Numbered from the stretch's first letter, positions 17,093 through 25,447 are shown. The stretch is 52,191 nt of DNA from Salibacter sp031581065 (GCF_031581065.1 NZ_JAVLBN010000013.1:1-52191), one strand, 5' to 3'. A program made the numbers and translations. The notes: generated from the letters alone by a model not told the origin.

Positions 17093-17102
17093 GTGAGTGA
17101 GG

Positions 17103-18206
17103 TTAGTCGGTAATATTGGGAATTGTTACATTGAAAGCTGTCCCTTTACCGAGTTCTGATTCTGTTTTGATGGAACCTCCAAGCCTTTCAACTGCTTCTT
17201 TGACGATGTAAAGACCAATGCCGGCTCCACGGCTCTGACTGTGACCACGGTAAAACATTTGAAATACTTTATCAGCCGTTTCTTCATCAAAGCCCACACC
17301 ATTATCTGAAATAGAAATGTTTGCCTCTTTTTCATCTACCTGTACCTCTACTCTAATAGTTTGATTGTTAATCTCCTCATTTTGAAAATGACAGGCATTC
17401 CTGAGTAGATGTTCAAGAATGATTTTTATTCTATTTGAGTCACTTTTAAAGTCGGTATCCTGACTAACAACCTTTACAACCTTTGTGTTTTTATTCATCA
17501 ACTCTCTTGAATTGACGTTGTATAAAACATCTTCTATTAGCTCATCAAAATGGATGTAATCAATTTTGTATTCAATTTTGAGGTTTTCAGAAAAGTGAGC
17601 AATTCCCTGAAGAATATTTTCAAGTTTATTGACACTGTCCTCAATCATGCTGATATAAGTACTTTGCACAGAATTATCTCTTTCATTCTTGATAAGTCGA
17701 GTAAGCCCAAGTATAGATGTCAATGGTCCTCTCAGATCATGCGAAGCACTGTATAAAAGTCTGTCTAATTCATTATAGGCTTTTGTTAGTTGCAGGTTTT
17801 GATTGTGAATTTTCTTTTGATCACAATAGCGTTCAAATGCCTGATCGATGATGATTTTCACCTGATCATTATTCCAGGGTTTATGAATGTACTGGTATAT
17901 TTCTCCTTTGTTTATGGCTTCTATTGCAGGTGATAAGTCATCGTAGCCAGTGATTAACATTGTGATTAGATCAGGGTAATGCTCTTTTACCCAACATAAA
18001 AATGAAGATCCATTCTCACCAGGCAGGCGTTCATCACAAATTACAATGTGAAATTCGTTTTCAGATAATTGTTTCTTTCCTTCTTCGGCTGTTTCTACTG
18101 TTGTAATATCATAAAGCTTTCTAAAAGCAGCTATGAATCCATATCTGTTGGGTTCCTCATCATCGATGAAGAGCACTTTTGCTTTATGTGGGATATTATT
18201 TATCAT
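17103..18206 (-). CDS. Response regulator-histidine kinase hybrid (REC-HisKA-HATPase)
   Basis: A 367-aa cytoplasmic protein. The N-terminal receiver domain (about 1-125) has the acidic pair DDEE, phospho-acceptor D58 in VICDERLPG, the ITGY switch threonine and K109 in IHKPW. Then comes a HisKA domain with H156 in SASHDLRGPLTSI and a HATPase domain with LLRNACHFQN (N box), DNGVGFDEE (G1) and GAGIGLYIVKEA (G2). REC before kinase suggests that input phosphorylation controls its kinase activity. The receiver closely resembles the divergent 159-aa REC protein at 22262, suggesting paralogues. Its start overlaps the 7TMR kinase gene by 11 bp; it is the last gene of the four-gene operon. Confidence 0.92.
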   Translation of the reverse strand: MINNIPHKAKVLFIDDEEPNRYGFIAAFRKLYDITTVETAEEGKKQLSENEFHIVICDERLPGENGSSFLCWVKEHYPDLITMLITGYDDLSPAIEAINKGEIYQYIHKPWNNDQVKIIIDQAFERYCDQKKIHNQNLQLTKAYNELDRLLYSASHDLRGPLTSILGLTRLIKNERDNSVQSTYISMIEDSVNKLENILQGIAHFSENLKIEYKIDYIHFDELIEDVLYNVNSRELMNKNTKVVKVVSQDTDFKSDSNRIKIILEHLLRNACHFQNEEINNQTIRVEVQVDEKEANISISDNGVGFDEETADKVFQMFYRGHSQSRGAGIGLYIVKEAVERLGGSIKTESELGKGTAFNVTIPNITD

Positions 18207-20349
18207 CTGATACCTGGTATTTAGGTAATTTGATTGTAAACGTTACTCCTCTGTCTTTGTTATTTTCAACTTTGATATCACCATTGTGCTTTTGAATGAT
18301 GCTTCTTGTAATTGATAATCCGAGGCCGGTTCCTTCCCCAACCGGCTTGGTTGTGAAAAATGGCTCAAATACTTTACTGATTACTTCTGGATCTATTCCG
18401 GGGCCGTTGTCAATAATCTGGATGAAAACTTCATCTCCTTCAGAAAAACTTTTAAGCATAATTTTACCCGGCTCTGACCGTGACTTATCTTCTTTAACTG
18501 CCTGAACTGCATTGCTGAGGATGTTCATGAAAACCTGGTTAATTTTACCTGCGTAACATTCCACTTTTGGGATATTTTTAAAGTCTCGCTCTACTTTAAT
18601 TTCGTTTTTAATTGTGGAATTAAGAAGTGTGACAGTTGATTCCAAACCTTCTAAAAGATCAACTTTTTTAATATCTTGTTCCTCGGCTCTTGAAAATACT
18701 TTTAAGCCTCTTACAATTTCAGCTGTTCTTCTGGCTCCTTCGTCTATCCCTTTTAGGAGAGAGTTAATCTCATCCTTGAGGTAATCGACTTCTAACTCCT
18801 CTATTAGCTCGTTAATTTCTTCTATTTTAACTTTAAAATCATCTACGCTTTTGATTGATTGATATTTTTCAAGTACTTCAATGATATCCTCAATATCTCT
18901 TTTGAGCGGATTTACATTGGCCGTTACAAAGTTGATTGGGTTATTAATTTCATGTGCAATTCCGGCTGTAAGTTGACCGAGTGATGCCATTTTTTCCTGC
19001 TCTACAAGTTGAGTTTGGGCTTCTTTCAATTCGTCTAATGCTTCATTGAGCTCTGAGTTTGTAAGACTTAACTCTTTTGTTCGCTCCTGAACTTTTTGCT
19101 CGAGCATAATGTTTTGGCGCTTAATCAAACGTTCGTTTTCTTTTGATACATCAAGCGCTTCTTTTTGGGCTACTTCATTCTGTTTTCTCAATACATTTAT
19201 ATAATCGGCCAATCCAAATGCCAGCATTATAGTTTCTAACCCAGATCCATATTCGAGAACATTAGCAGTGAATAAGTTGTACTCTAAAACTCCACCGTCT
19301 TTCAATACAAAAATGATGACTGATGTGAGGAAAAAACCCCAGGCAATTGAAAAGTAAATAGCTGTTCTCGACTTTTTAAATGCTGCATATACAGCACTAA
19401 CAAGCATTGAGAGAGCTAGTAATAATGCGGCAATATTCATGACACTGTAAGCATCATTGAAGTTACCGGAAAAGACAAGTACTAACTCTATAATGTAAAT
19501 TGATCCAGCTCCAATTACAATGTAATAAAGCGTTTTCGATACTTTTTTGATCGATACAAACTCAAAGAAGAATATTATAGAGAATAATGCTGTTAAGGCA
19601 TTGATCACATAAAGGCTATGTTGAGCAACTTCAGGAGAGTTTGGCCAAAAGAAGCGAAAAGAATACCCATTGAGAGTAGCCTGAACTAAACCCACCATTG
19701 CAATGTAGAGCACATAGTAAAGGTAACTCTTTATTCGGGTTGTTAGATAAATGAAAAAGTTATAGAAAAACATTACGAGCATTACCCCTGCATATATACC
19801 ATAAATCAATGATCTGGTATTGAGAGTGCTCAATATATCTTCATTTCCACCTACAAAAATTGGAAGATTGATAACCTCTCCACTTTTAGCTTTTAAGAAA
19901 AAGGTTTTTGTTTCACCTTTGGGAATATCGACTTTAAATAAAAAACTTGGATGGTTGTTATCACGTTGTGCAAAAGGAAACTTCTCGCCTTTTTTGCCTA
20001 ACATTCTCACTTTACCATTATACTTCTCATATAAAGCTATGTAGTCTAAAACCGGATAGTCTAACTCTATGATCACATCAGATGATGGCAATTCATTTTT
20101 TAAACTAAACTGTATCCATTGAGCATGTTGAGAGGGCTCAAAACTTACTACTGAACTGTTGTTCTCACTAAAACTTTTGTCCAAAACATCTAAAACACTC
20201 ATGGATCCGGTAGAGTCAGTAAAGACACTGACCCTGGATCCTATAAAGCGTTCTTTCATTTCATCTGTAACTCTAATAGTATCTGATTCAGCACTTAGCT
20301 GAATAGCTAAAAGAAAGAAGTAAATGAATAAAGTGGCTATTCTATTCAT
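18196..20349 (-). CDS. Sensor histidine kinase with 7TMR-DISM sensory module
   Basis: A 717-aa membrane sensor. Signal peptide (res 1-20), a periplasmic 7TMR-DISMED2 beta domain (about 30-165, with HAQWIQFSLKNELPS), seven transmembrane helices (about 180-390), a coiled coil (about 395-460), then HisKA with the phospho-His in LTAGIAHEINNPINFV and HATPase with NAVQAVKED, DNGPGIDPE and GEGTGLGLSIT. The DISMED2 domain is thought to bind small extracellular ligands such as carbohydrates. Its genomic partners here are a GNAT-like acyltransferase (2 bp upstream) and a ThiF/E1-like enzyme, which suggests that it might sense their product; that is inference. It overlaps the downstream REC-kinase by 11 bp. 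Confidence 0.92.
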   Translation of the reverse strand: MNRIATLFIYFFLLAIQLSAESDTIRVTDEMKERFIGSRVSVFTDSTGSMSVLDVLDKSFSENNSSVVSFEPSQHAQWIQFSLKNELPSSDVIIELDYPVLDYIALYEKYNGKVRMLGKKGEKFPFAQRDNNHPSFLFKVDIPKGETKTFFLKAKSGEVINLPIFVGGNEDILSTLNTRSLIYGIYAGVMLVMFFYNFFIYLTTRIKSYLYYVLYIAMVGLVQATLNGYSFRFFWPNSPEVAQHSLYVINALTALFSIIFFFEFVSIKKVSKTLYYIVIGAGSIYIIELVLVFSGNFNDAYSVMNIAALLLALSMLVSAVYAAFKKSRTAIYFSIAWGFFLTSVIIFVLKDGGVLEYNLFTANVLEYGSGLETIMLAFGLADYINVLRKQNEVAQKEALDVSKENERLIKRQNIMLEQKVQERTKELSLTNSELNEALDELKEAQTQLVEQEKMASLGQLTAGIAHEINNPINFVTANVNPLKRDIEDIIEVLEKYQSIKSVDDFKVKIEEINELIEELEVDYLKDEINSLLKGIDEGARRTAEIVRGLKVFSRAEEQDIKKVDLLEGLESTVTLLNSTIKNEIKVERDFKNIPKVECYAGKINQVFMNILSNAVQAVKEDKSRSEPGKIMLKSFSEGDEVFIQIIDNGPGIDPEVISKVFEPFFTTKPVGEGTGLGLSITRSIIQKHNGDIKVENNKDRGVTFTIKLPKYQVSDDK

Positions 20350-20351
20350 GG

Positions 20352-21059
20352 TTACAAGTCTTCAATGTATAAATCGTACGATACAATTAACTCCCCTTTT
20401 GGTCCTTTTTCTACCAATTCCTGTTTTGGATCTTTGCGCAAACTCATGATCTCTTTTCTCTCTTTATCACTCGCTTTTGACAAGTCATCTGTATCACTCA
20501 AGCGCAGTACTGTAGCGGGCAAATCTGGCTTGGGATATGGAAACTGGCCATCATTCCCCAGGGATCTGACCACTTCAAAACCTGCCTTTTCAACCATGCC
20601 AACAGTATAAGGAGCACAAAGAACCCAAAGGATGTTGATTTTCAAAAGATTAGCAATTTTAACGCCTGCTTTAGCCACACTGGCTTTTGTGAGGAATGTA
20701 CTCACTCCGCTTCCCCTAATTTCTTTAGCATTCCAGAGCGCACATAATTCTCCTACACCTATAGGAATATCAGCTTTTACCATGGAGTGGATATCACCAT
20801 CCATTTCACCAACCGCATCCTGAACCGGAAGCTTCTCGTTTTCATCTCCCACTACATGTATGCGAGCTCCTCCATAAACTTTTGAACTATCCTCGTTTTC
20901 AACGGTGATTACATAAACATTGGGGTTTTTCATCCATGATCGATCAGCACTTGTCACCTTTTCAACACCAAAATCACGCAATACCTGTTCGTGACCATCA
21001 GCAAAAAGCTCACTAGACTCCTGATTTTGGGTAGTACGAAATGCTTTTATCTTGATCAT
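20352..21059 (-). CDS. GNAT-fold acyltransferase-like protein (FeeM/autoinducer-synthase-like)
   Basis: A 235-aa cytoplasmic protein. Residues about 50-170 follow the GNAT pattern: VYGGARIHVV (central beta strands), VGELCALWNAKEIRGSGVST (the EL...V...RGxG block at the acyl-CoA or acyl-ACP site), FLTKASVAKAGVKIANLL helix, and APYTVGMVEKAGFEV (the late turn before GF). The arrangement recalls N-acyl amino acid synthases (FeeM) and LuxI-type synthases more than compact acetyltransferases, because of the extra N- and C-terminal regions. Substrate unknown. Its ATG overlaps the stop of the E1-like gene (ATGA, 21056-21059) and it ends 2 bp before the 7TMR kinase, so the proteins are very likely made together. 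Confidence 0.65.
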   Translation of the reverse strand: MIKIKAFRTTQNQESSELFADGHEQVLRDFGVEKVTSADRSWMKNPNVYVITVENEDSSKVYGGARIHVVGDENEKLPVQDAVGEMDGDIHSMVKADIPIGVGELCALWNAKEIRGSGVSTFLTKASVAKAGVKIANLLKINILWVLCAPYTVGMVEKAGFEVVRSLGNDGQFPYPKPDLPATVLRLSDTDDLSKASDKERKEIMSLRKDPKQELVEKGPKGELIVSYDLYIEDL

Positions 21060-22084
21060 GCTCCTATAATCTGCTCAAAATCTACATAAAATCTTCCTGA
21101 TTTTTTATGTTCATTGAGTAATATTCTTCTACAAACATTTGTTGTTGCTGCTCCACCTAACATAACTCCAGATGCTAATTGTGGCCAACTTGAAATAGTT
21201 TTACCAATTTCAGGCATTGATTTTTTCAATCTTTCTGATATATCATTGCCAACAATTCGTTGAACTAAATTTAGCTTGTTTTCAGGCTTCTTGAGTTCTT
21301 CATTACTCATATTCAGATCCTCTAAATAGCCGTGAAAAACAGGTCTCTCGGGCTCGAGGTCAAACCGCTCAATGTCAATCATTCCCCTGTCATTAGTGTC
21401 CATGATAACCGGAATTTGAACATTTTTGGCTCTTTCTCTCAATGTCAATTTTAGGTCTAAACTATCACAAACCTCTACCAGAATGTTTACATCTTCATAT
21501 ATAAAAGAAGTAATATTTTCATCGGTAACTCCTTCATCAAATAGCGTTACTTTAATGTAAGGATCCAGTTCTGCAATTTGTCTTTTAGCAATTACACCTT
21601 TGTGTAACCCTATTTGTGGTATTCCGGTCCTTAGCCTATTGAGGTTGCTGAGCTCGAGTTCATCGTAATCGGCTAGAATCAGGTGTCCTCCCACTCTTTC
21701 CATTGCCATGGTCAGAGCCACAGAATTACCAACCGACAAGCCTGCGATAGCTATTGTCGCCTCAGAAAGCTTCTTTTGTTCATAAGGCGTTATTTTTAGT
21801 TGATTTCGATTGGTTCTGACCTCAATGAATTCCTTTTCATTTAATATTTCATAAGCACTGTTTAGCCAGGGGTAATAAACCCAGTTTGATGACACGGTTT
21901 TACTGAGCTCATTAGCGAAGTCTTCAACTTTGGATGAATCTCCTTTTATCGATACATCCCTGCATACTGCCAACTCTTTGAGTTGTTCACTGAACAAACT
22001 TTTAGTTGATAGATTAGATTTAGAAATAGACTCTAGTTCGTCAAGTGAATTCGTAATAATCGATTCAGAAAGCTGTTTATCCAT
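21056..22084 (-). CDS. ThiF/E1-like adenylyltransferase (Rv1355c-like)
   Basis: About 342 residues from ATG 22084 (ATG 22090 is equally possible; the open frame extends to 22156 but that part reads as leader). The N-terminal 100 residues are helical and unassigned. The E1 Rossmann fold has IAIAGLSVGNSVALTMA (ATP loop), LILADYDELELSNLNR (acidic and Asn/Arg motif) and VEVCDSLDLKLTLRERA. These, with NDRGMIDIERFDLEPERP, match my recollection of the E1 part of Rv1355c-family proteins, here without the fused nitroreductase. Such E1 enzymes adenylate a carboxylate. There is no ubiquitin-like or ThiS partner and no zinc CxxC. It is the first gene of an operon with the acyltransferase and two kinases. 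Confidence 0.75.
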   Translation of the reverse strand: MDKQLSESIITNSLDELESISKSNLSTKSLFSEQLKELAVCRDVSIKGDSSKVEDFANELSKTVSSNWVYYPWLNSAYEILNEKEFIEVRTNRNQLKITPYEQKKLSEATIAIAGLSVGNSVALTMAMERVGGHLILADYDELELSNLNRLRTGIPQIGLHKGVIAKRQIAELDPYIKVTLFDEGVTDENITSFIYEDVNILVEVCDSLDLKLTLRERAKNVQIPVIMDTNDRGMIDIERFDLEPERPVFHGYLEDLNMSNEELKKPENKLNLVQRIVGNDISERLKKSMPEIGKTISSWPQLASGVMLGGAATTNVCRRILLNEHKKSGRFYVDFEQIIGA

Positions 22085-22261
22085 TTTCATGATTTTGGTG
22101 GAATTTGGAATGCACCAAAATAACAATTCCTTTCGTGTGACTATTTTTGTATACACGTCAATTCCTTTAAAGGATCAGGTTTTTCGCTTTATTAACGGTC
22201 TTTTTTGATCAAATAATCGCAGGAATAACTTATTATTGTATTGCAAGCATAACACTCAATC

Positions 22262-22741
22262 ATGACAGACGCTAATAAGGAAAAGGAAAAAATTCACGTG
22301 CTATACGTTGATGACGAGGAGCACAACCTGGTTTCATTTAAAGCTAGTTTTAGAAGAAGCTTTAAGATTTGGACGGCTATCTCTGCCGATGATGCACGCG
22401 ATATTTTAGAAAAAGAAGAAATCCATATAATTATTACTGACCAAAGAATGCCAGATGAAACAGGTGTTGAATTTTTAGTGTCTATATTGGATAAACACCC
22501 AGAGCCCATTAGAATGCTACTGACCGGCTATTCTGATATTGAAGCTGTAATCGATTCCATTAATAAAGGACAGGTTTACCGTTATATTACGAAGCCGTGG
22601 AATGATAAACAGCTCGAACTAAGCATTAGAAATGCACATGAAGTTTATTCACTCCGTAAAGAGAATAAAATTCTTTTTGAAAAACTGAAGAAAGCTAACG
22701 AACAGCTCGAATTCCTCCTCCGTCAAAAATTACTCGATTAA
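22262..22741 (+). CDS. Stand-alone response regulator (receiver domain)
   Basis: A 159-aa protein: a receiver domain of about 125 residues plus a charged helical tail (SLRKENKILFEKLKKANEQL, coiled coil) and no DNA-binding output domain. Phosphorylation features are DDEE near res 17-20, D60 in IIITDQRMP, the LLTGY threonine, and K111 in YITKPW. It is closely similar to the receiver of the hybrid at 17103, including the KPWN motif and a helical extension. The tail could dimerise or contact the kinases. It is divergently transcribed from the E1-like operon, sharing a gap of about 175 bp, so it is a plausible partner of those kinases. Confidence 0.92.
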   Translation: MTDANKEKEKIHVLYVDDEEHNLVSFKASFRRSFKIWTAISADDARDILEKEEIHIIITDQRMPDETGVEFLVSILDKHPEPIRMLLTGYSDIEAVIDSINKGQVYRYITKPWNDKQLELSIRNAHEVYSLRKENKILFEKLKKANEQLEFLLRQKLLD

Positions 22742-22795
22742 TTTTCATTTATCTGATCATTGCTTTTTCGGGCAGAGTCATTTAAAGAACTGCAC

Positions 22796-22803
22796 TATCT
22801 TTG
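22796..22803 (+). promoter_or_regulatory. Bacteroidetes -7 promoter element
   Basis: TATCTTTG (TAnnTTTG), 8 bp before the ATG at 22812 of the GIN-domain lipoprotein. The predicted RNA would have a very short leader. Confidence 0.55.
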
Positions 22804-22811
22804 CTCCGTTC

Positions 22812-23525
22812 ATGATGAAAAGATTTTTGTACTTTATTGCAATTGTTTTCGCTTTCTACTCTTGTGATGACGAGTGTATTTCAGGTTCAGGTCCGCGAAA
22901 AATCAATATTAGAACGCTGCAACCTGCAAGCTATGTTGATGTTTCAATATCTGGCAATGTTTATGTTGAAATTGACACTTCTTTAAGCGAGACTCAAATT
23001 CAAATTGAAGGGGAGGAAAACATCCTCGACATTATTGAAACAAGTGTCAACAATAATATCTTATCAGTCTCCTACTCTTCTTGCCTCCAAAATCACAAAG
23101 AAGTTTCCATGACCGTCATGACGCCTTCATTAACTGGTGTTACGATTGACCAGGTTGGAAAAATCATCTCTCAGGACATTATTGATGCGGAGGATTTTCA
23201 GGTTGTCATCAATGGATCGGGAGATTGTGATCTGACCATGAGGGTTGACCAATTGACGACTTTGATCAATGGATCAGGACAAGTTACTTATCGTGGCGAA
23301 TGTGATCAACACAACCTTACAATCAGGCAATCTGGCGATATTGAAGGATTTGAAATGCCTACACGAATTCTCGATGCTGATATTTCAGCTTCGGGAAATG
23401 CTTTGGTTCGAGTATCTCAAACGATTAATGCCAATATCACTAGTAGTGGTGATATTCGTTACAAAGGATCTCCAGCTATCAATAAATCAGGTGATGGATC
23501 AGGCGAAATTATTGATGATAACTGA
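22812..23525 (+). CDS. GIN-domain (DUF2807) lipoprotein
   Basis: A 237-aa lipoprotein: the signal peptide ends in a lipobox-like FAFYSC with the lipidated Cys near res 18. The mature protein is a DUF2807/GIN head domain, a right-handed beta-helix-like repeat seen here as recurrent short turns (ISGNVYVEID, INGSGDCDLTMRV, LINGSGQVTYRGE, ISASGNALVRVS, ITSSGDIRYKG). This family is common in Bacteroidetes and sits on the outer membrane; its role is unknown (named for similarity to autotransporter heads). It is preceded by a TATCTTTG element and followed 48 bp later by the pRiA4b-like gene with its own element. Confidence 0.87.
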   Translation: MMKRFLYFIAIVFAFYSCDDECISGSGPRKINIRTLQPASYVDVSISGNVYVEIDTSLSETQIQIEGEENILDIIETSVNNNILSVSYSSCLQNHKEVSMTVMTPSLTGVTIDQVGKIISQDIIDAEDFQVVINGSGDCDLTMRVDQLTTLINGSGQVTYRGECDQHNLTIRQSGDIEGFEMPTRILDADISASGNALVRVSQTINANITSSGDIRYKGSPAINKSGDGSGEIIDDN

Positions 23526-23560
23526 TGCCCTTTTTTTTCGTACAACTCCTAAAGGAAAAC

Positions 23561-23568
23561 TACATTTG
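23561..23568 (+). promoter_or_regulatory. Bacteroidetes -7 promoter element, very close to the start codon
   Basis: TACATTTG lies only 5 bp upstream of the ATG at 23574. By the usual spacing, transcription would begin at or next to the start codon, giving a leaderless mRNA. Confidence 0.5.
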
Positions 23569-23573
23569 CAGCC

Positions 23574-24092
23574 ATGGAAAAAGCCTTTAAATTTCGCGTA
23601 CTAATCGATACTGCTGAAAAGCAGGATGTTTTCAGAGACATTGAACTCAAAAACAACAACTCTTTTTTAGATCTTCACAATCAGATCCAGGAAGCATTTG
23701 GATTTGATAACTCAGAAATGGCCTCTTTTTACCTCAGTAATGAAGACTGGGAACGCGGTGAGGAAATCGCTCTAATGGATATGGGAGCAGGCAAACAAGG
23801 CCCATCAAGGTTGATGGAAGACACAGCTATACACGACATTGTTGAAGATCAAAAACAAAAAATTCTATACGTTTTTGATTTTCTTAGAATGTGGACATTC
23901 TTTGTTGAAGTAGCTGAAATTCGCGATGCAGAAAAAAATGAAGAATTTCCAAAAATCTCACTTTCTTACGGGGAAGCACCAGACCAAAATTCCAAAACGG
24001 CTGAAGATCTTTTTGGAACAATGAATGCTTATCCTGATGATGACGACAGCGAAAAGTCAGATTTTGACGAGCCATTTGAGGAAGAACTCTAA
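23574..24092 (+). CDS. Plasmid pRiA4b ORF-3-like (TnpR-like passenger) protein
   Basis: A 172-aa acidic protein of the pRiA4b ORF-3/IS1096-passenger family. Recognisable parts are the N-terminal FKFRVLIDTAEKQDVFRDIEL, LHNQIQEAFGFDNSEMASFY and WERGEEIALMDMG, then a DFLRMWTFFVEV segment and an acidic C-terminus (YPDDDDSEKSDFDEPFEEE). Despite the transposon-derived family name it is a normal chromosomal gene in many Bacteroidetes, often next to miaA as here (5 bp apart). Biochemical role unknown. No transposase or inverted repeats are visible around it. Confidence 0.8.
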   Translation: MEKAFKFRVLIDTAEKQDVFRDIELKNNNSFLDLHNQIQEAFGFDNSEMASFYLSNEDWERGEEIALMDMGAGKQGPSRLMEDTAIHDIVEDQKQKILYVFDFLRMWTFFVEVAEIRDAEKNEEFPKISLSYGEAPDQNSKTAEDLFGTMNAYPDDDDSEKSDFDEPFEEEL

Positions 24093-24097
24093 AATTC

Positions 24098-24970
24098 ATG
24101 AAGGAGCTCTTTGTTATTACAGGTCCAACAGCTGTAGGTAAAACTGATTTCACAATTGAGCTGGCTAAAAAATGGAATACCGAAATTGTTTCCTGCGACT
24201 CAAGACAGTTTTTTAAAGAGCTTTCAATCGGTACGGCTAAACCTACCGATGAAGAAATGCAGGGAATCCCACACCACTTTATCAATTCACACAGTATTCT
24301 CGAAGAATACAATGCCGGAAAATACGAAATTGATGCTGTTGAAAAGATCAACAGCTTGTTCAAAGCTCATGATAAAGTTATTCTCACAGGTGGATCTGGC
24401 CTTTATTTAAACGCTGTACTTTTCGGTATTGACGAAATGCCAACGGTTCCGACCAAAATAAAGGAGCAAGTTACTTCAGACTATAAAAATCGCGGATTAG
24501 CATTTTTACAAAGTGAAATAAAAAGATTAGATCCTCAGTTTTACAGTGAAGTTGACGATCAGAACCATACCAGGCTTATTAGAGCCCTGGAAGTTATGAG
24601 GGCCAGCGGTAAGTCTTTTAGTTCATTCAGGAAAAACACTCACCAATCAAGACCGTGGGAAGCCAAAATTTACATTCTCAATCGAGACAGAAAAGAACTT
24701 CACGATAGAATTAACCTGCGAGTAGATATGATGATTGAGTCTGGCTTAATCGATGAAGTTAAATCGGTTGTAAAATACAAAGATCATAGAGCGCTTAAAA
24801 CAGTTGGTTATCAGGAAGTTTTTGAATTCTTAGAAGGTTCAATCTCAATAGAAAGAGCAATTGAGTTAATCAAGCGTAATACCCGCAGATACGCAAAGCG
24901 ACAACTCACCTGGTTCAGACGACTTGACAATACAACATGGCTCTATCCACCTTTTAAAATTGATAGGTAG
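24098..24970 (+). CDS. miaA: tRNA dimethylallyltransferase
   Basis: A 290-aa enzyme transferring a dimethylallyl group to N6 of A37 in tRNAs that read UNN codons. Visible motifs are the P-loop GPTAVGKT (res 8-15), SCDSRQFFKELSIGTAKPT with the catalytic Asp, IPHHFINS, ILTGGSGLYLNAV, NHTRLIRALEV, and the C-terminal TVGYQEVFEFLEG and RRYAKRQLTWFRR. It is slightly short of the usual 300-310 but complete. It follows the pRiA4b-like gene by 5 bp. The tRNA-His gene begins about 100 bp downstream with its own promoter. Confidence 0.95.
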   Translation: MKELFVITGPTAVGKTDFTIELAKKWNTEIVSCDSRQFFKELSIGTAKPTDEEMQGIPHHFINSHSILEEYNAGKYEIDAVEKINSLFKAHDKVILTGGSGLYLNAVLFGIDEMPTVPTKIKEQVTSDYKNRGLAFLQSEIKRLDPQFYSEVDDQNHTRLIRALEVMRASGKSFSSFRKNTHQSRPWEAKIYILNRDRKELHDRINLRVDMMIESGLIDEVKSVVKYKDHRALKTVGYQEVFEFLEGSISIERAIELIKRNTRRYAKRQLTWFRRLDNTTWLYPPFKIDR

Positions 24971-25009
24971 TTATAGAGCATATTTATTTTCTTATTTCAA
25001 AACTATTTC

Positions 25010-25017
25010 TAATTTTG
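25010..25017 (+). promoter_or_regulatory. Promoter -7 element for tRNA-His
   Basis: TAATTTTG (TAnnTTTG) about 52 bp upstream of the mature tRNA 5' end, leaving a 5' leader that would be removed by RNase P. Confidence 0.5.
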
Positions 25018-25068
25018 CATTCCCTCATTCAAAGCGGTCTTTCAAGGCTCTTTAGAGGGTTTTCAAAT

Positions 25069-25143
25069 GGTGGTTGTAGTTCAGTTGGTTAGAACGCCTG
25101 ATTGTGGTTCAGGAGGTCGTGGGTTCGAGTCCCATCTTCCACC
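25069..25143 (+). tRNA. tRNA-His (anticodon GTG)
   Basis: A complete cloverleaf: G-1 at 25069, acceptor 5' strand 25070-25076, D arm GTTC/GAAC (25079-25095), anticodon stem CCTGA/TCAGG with loop TTGTGGT and anticodon GTG at 25104-25106, 5-nt variable loop, T arm 25119-25135 with loop TTCGAGT, discriminator C at 25143. The G-1:C73 pair is the histidine identity element. The 3' CCA is not fully encoded. The acceptor stem is odd: GTGGTTG opposite CTTCCAC leaves two adjacent U-U mismatches at pairs 5:68 and 6:67. The 3' end from the T loop onward is duplicated 405 bp downstream. Confidence 0.92.
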
Positions 25144-25188
25144 CATCAATTTTCAAAAGCTCCTTTTTTAGGGAGCTTTTTTAGTTTT
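25124..25188 (+). repeat. 65-bp direct repeat, copy 1 (tRNA-His T loop to terminator)
   Basis: Covers the T loop, acceptor 3' strand and terminator of tRNA-His. It is 62 of 65 identical to 25529-25593, and the first 21 bases are identical. The two copies bracket the GIY-YIG gene like left and right attachment sites. Confidence 0.9.
25155..25182 (+). terminator. Rho-independent terminator after tRNA-His
   Basis: Stem AAAGCTCC / GGGAGCTTT around TTTTTTA, followed by a T run. It is duplicated almost exactly at 25560-25587 as part of the 65-bp repeat. Confidence 0.85.
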
Positions 25189-25193
25189 GACTA

Positions 25194-25445
25194 ATGAAGT
25201 TTTTCACTTACATCCTGGAGTCTTCAACAACTGAAAGATTTTACATCGGCTCTACTAACAACCTGGAAAAACGAATCATTCAACACAATAAAGGGTATAA
25301 TAAATCTACTAAGAGTGATACCCCATGGAAACTAATTCACTACTTTTCATGTAGTACAAGATCTGAGGCTTTTAAACTTGAAATGAAACTAAAAAAGATG
25401 AAAAGTAGAAAGAGGGTTTTAAGTTTCATCAACAATTCAAAATAA
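25194..25445 (+). CDS. GIY-YIG domain endonuclease-like protein
   Basis: An 83-aa protein that is a minimal GIY-YIG nuclease domain. The variant signature is FTYILES (GIY position) then RFYIGSTNNLEKRIIQHN (YIG with following Arg and His), and the catalytic Glu lies in RSEAFKLEMKLKKMKSRKR. There is no DNA-binding extension. Small URI-type proteins of this kind are frequent and multicopy in Bacteroidetes and often lie beside tRNA or rRNA genes. Here the gene lies between tRNA-His with its terminator and a second, interrupted copy of the tRNA 3' end with the same terminator. That placement is what an element inserted at a tRNA 3' end would leave. Activity is not shown. Confidence 0.88.
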   Translation: MKFFTYILESSTTERFYIGSTNNLEKRIIQHNKGYNKSTKSDTPWKLIHYFSCSTRSEAFKLEMKLKKMKSRKRVLSFINNSK

Positions 25446-25447
25446 CA

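Noticed and set aside
23574..24092. Transposon remnant suggested by the IS1096-passenger family name
   Set aside because: No transposase, inverted repeats or target duplication is visible, and the gene is normally spaced beside miaA.
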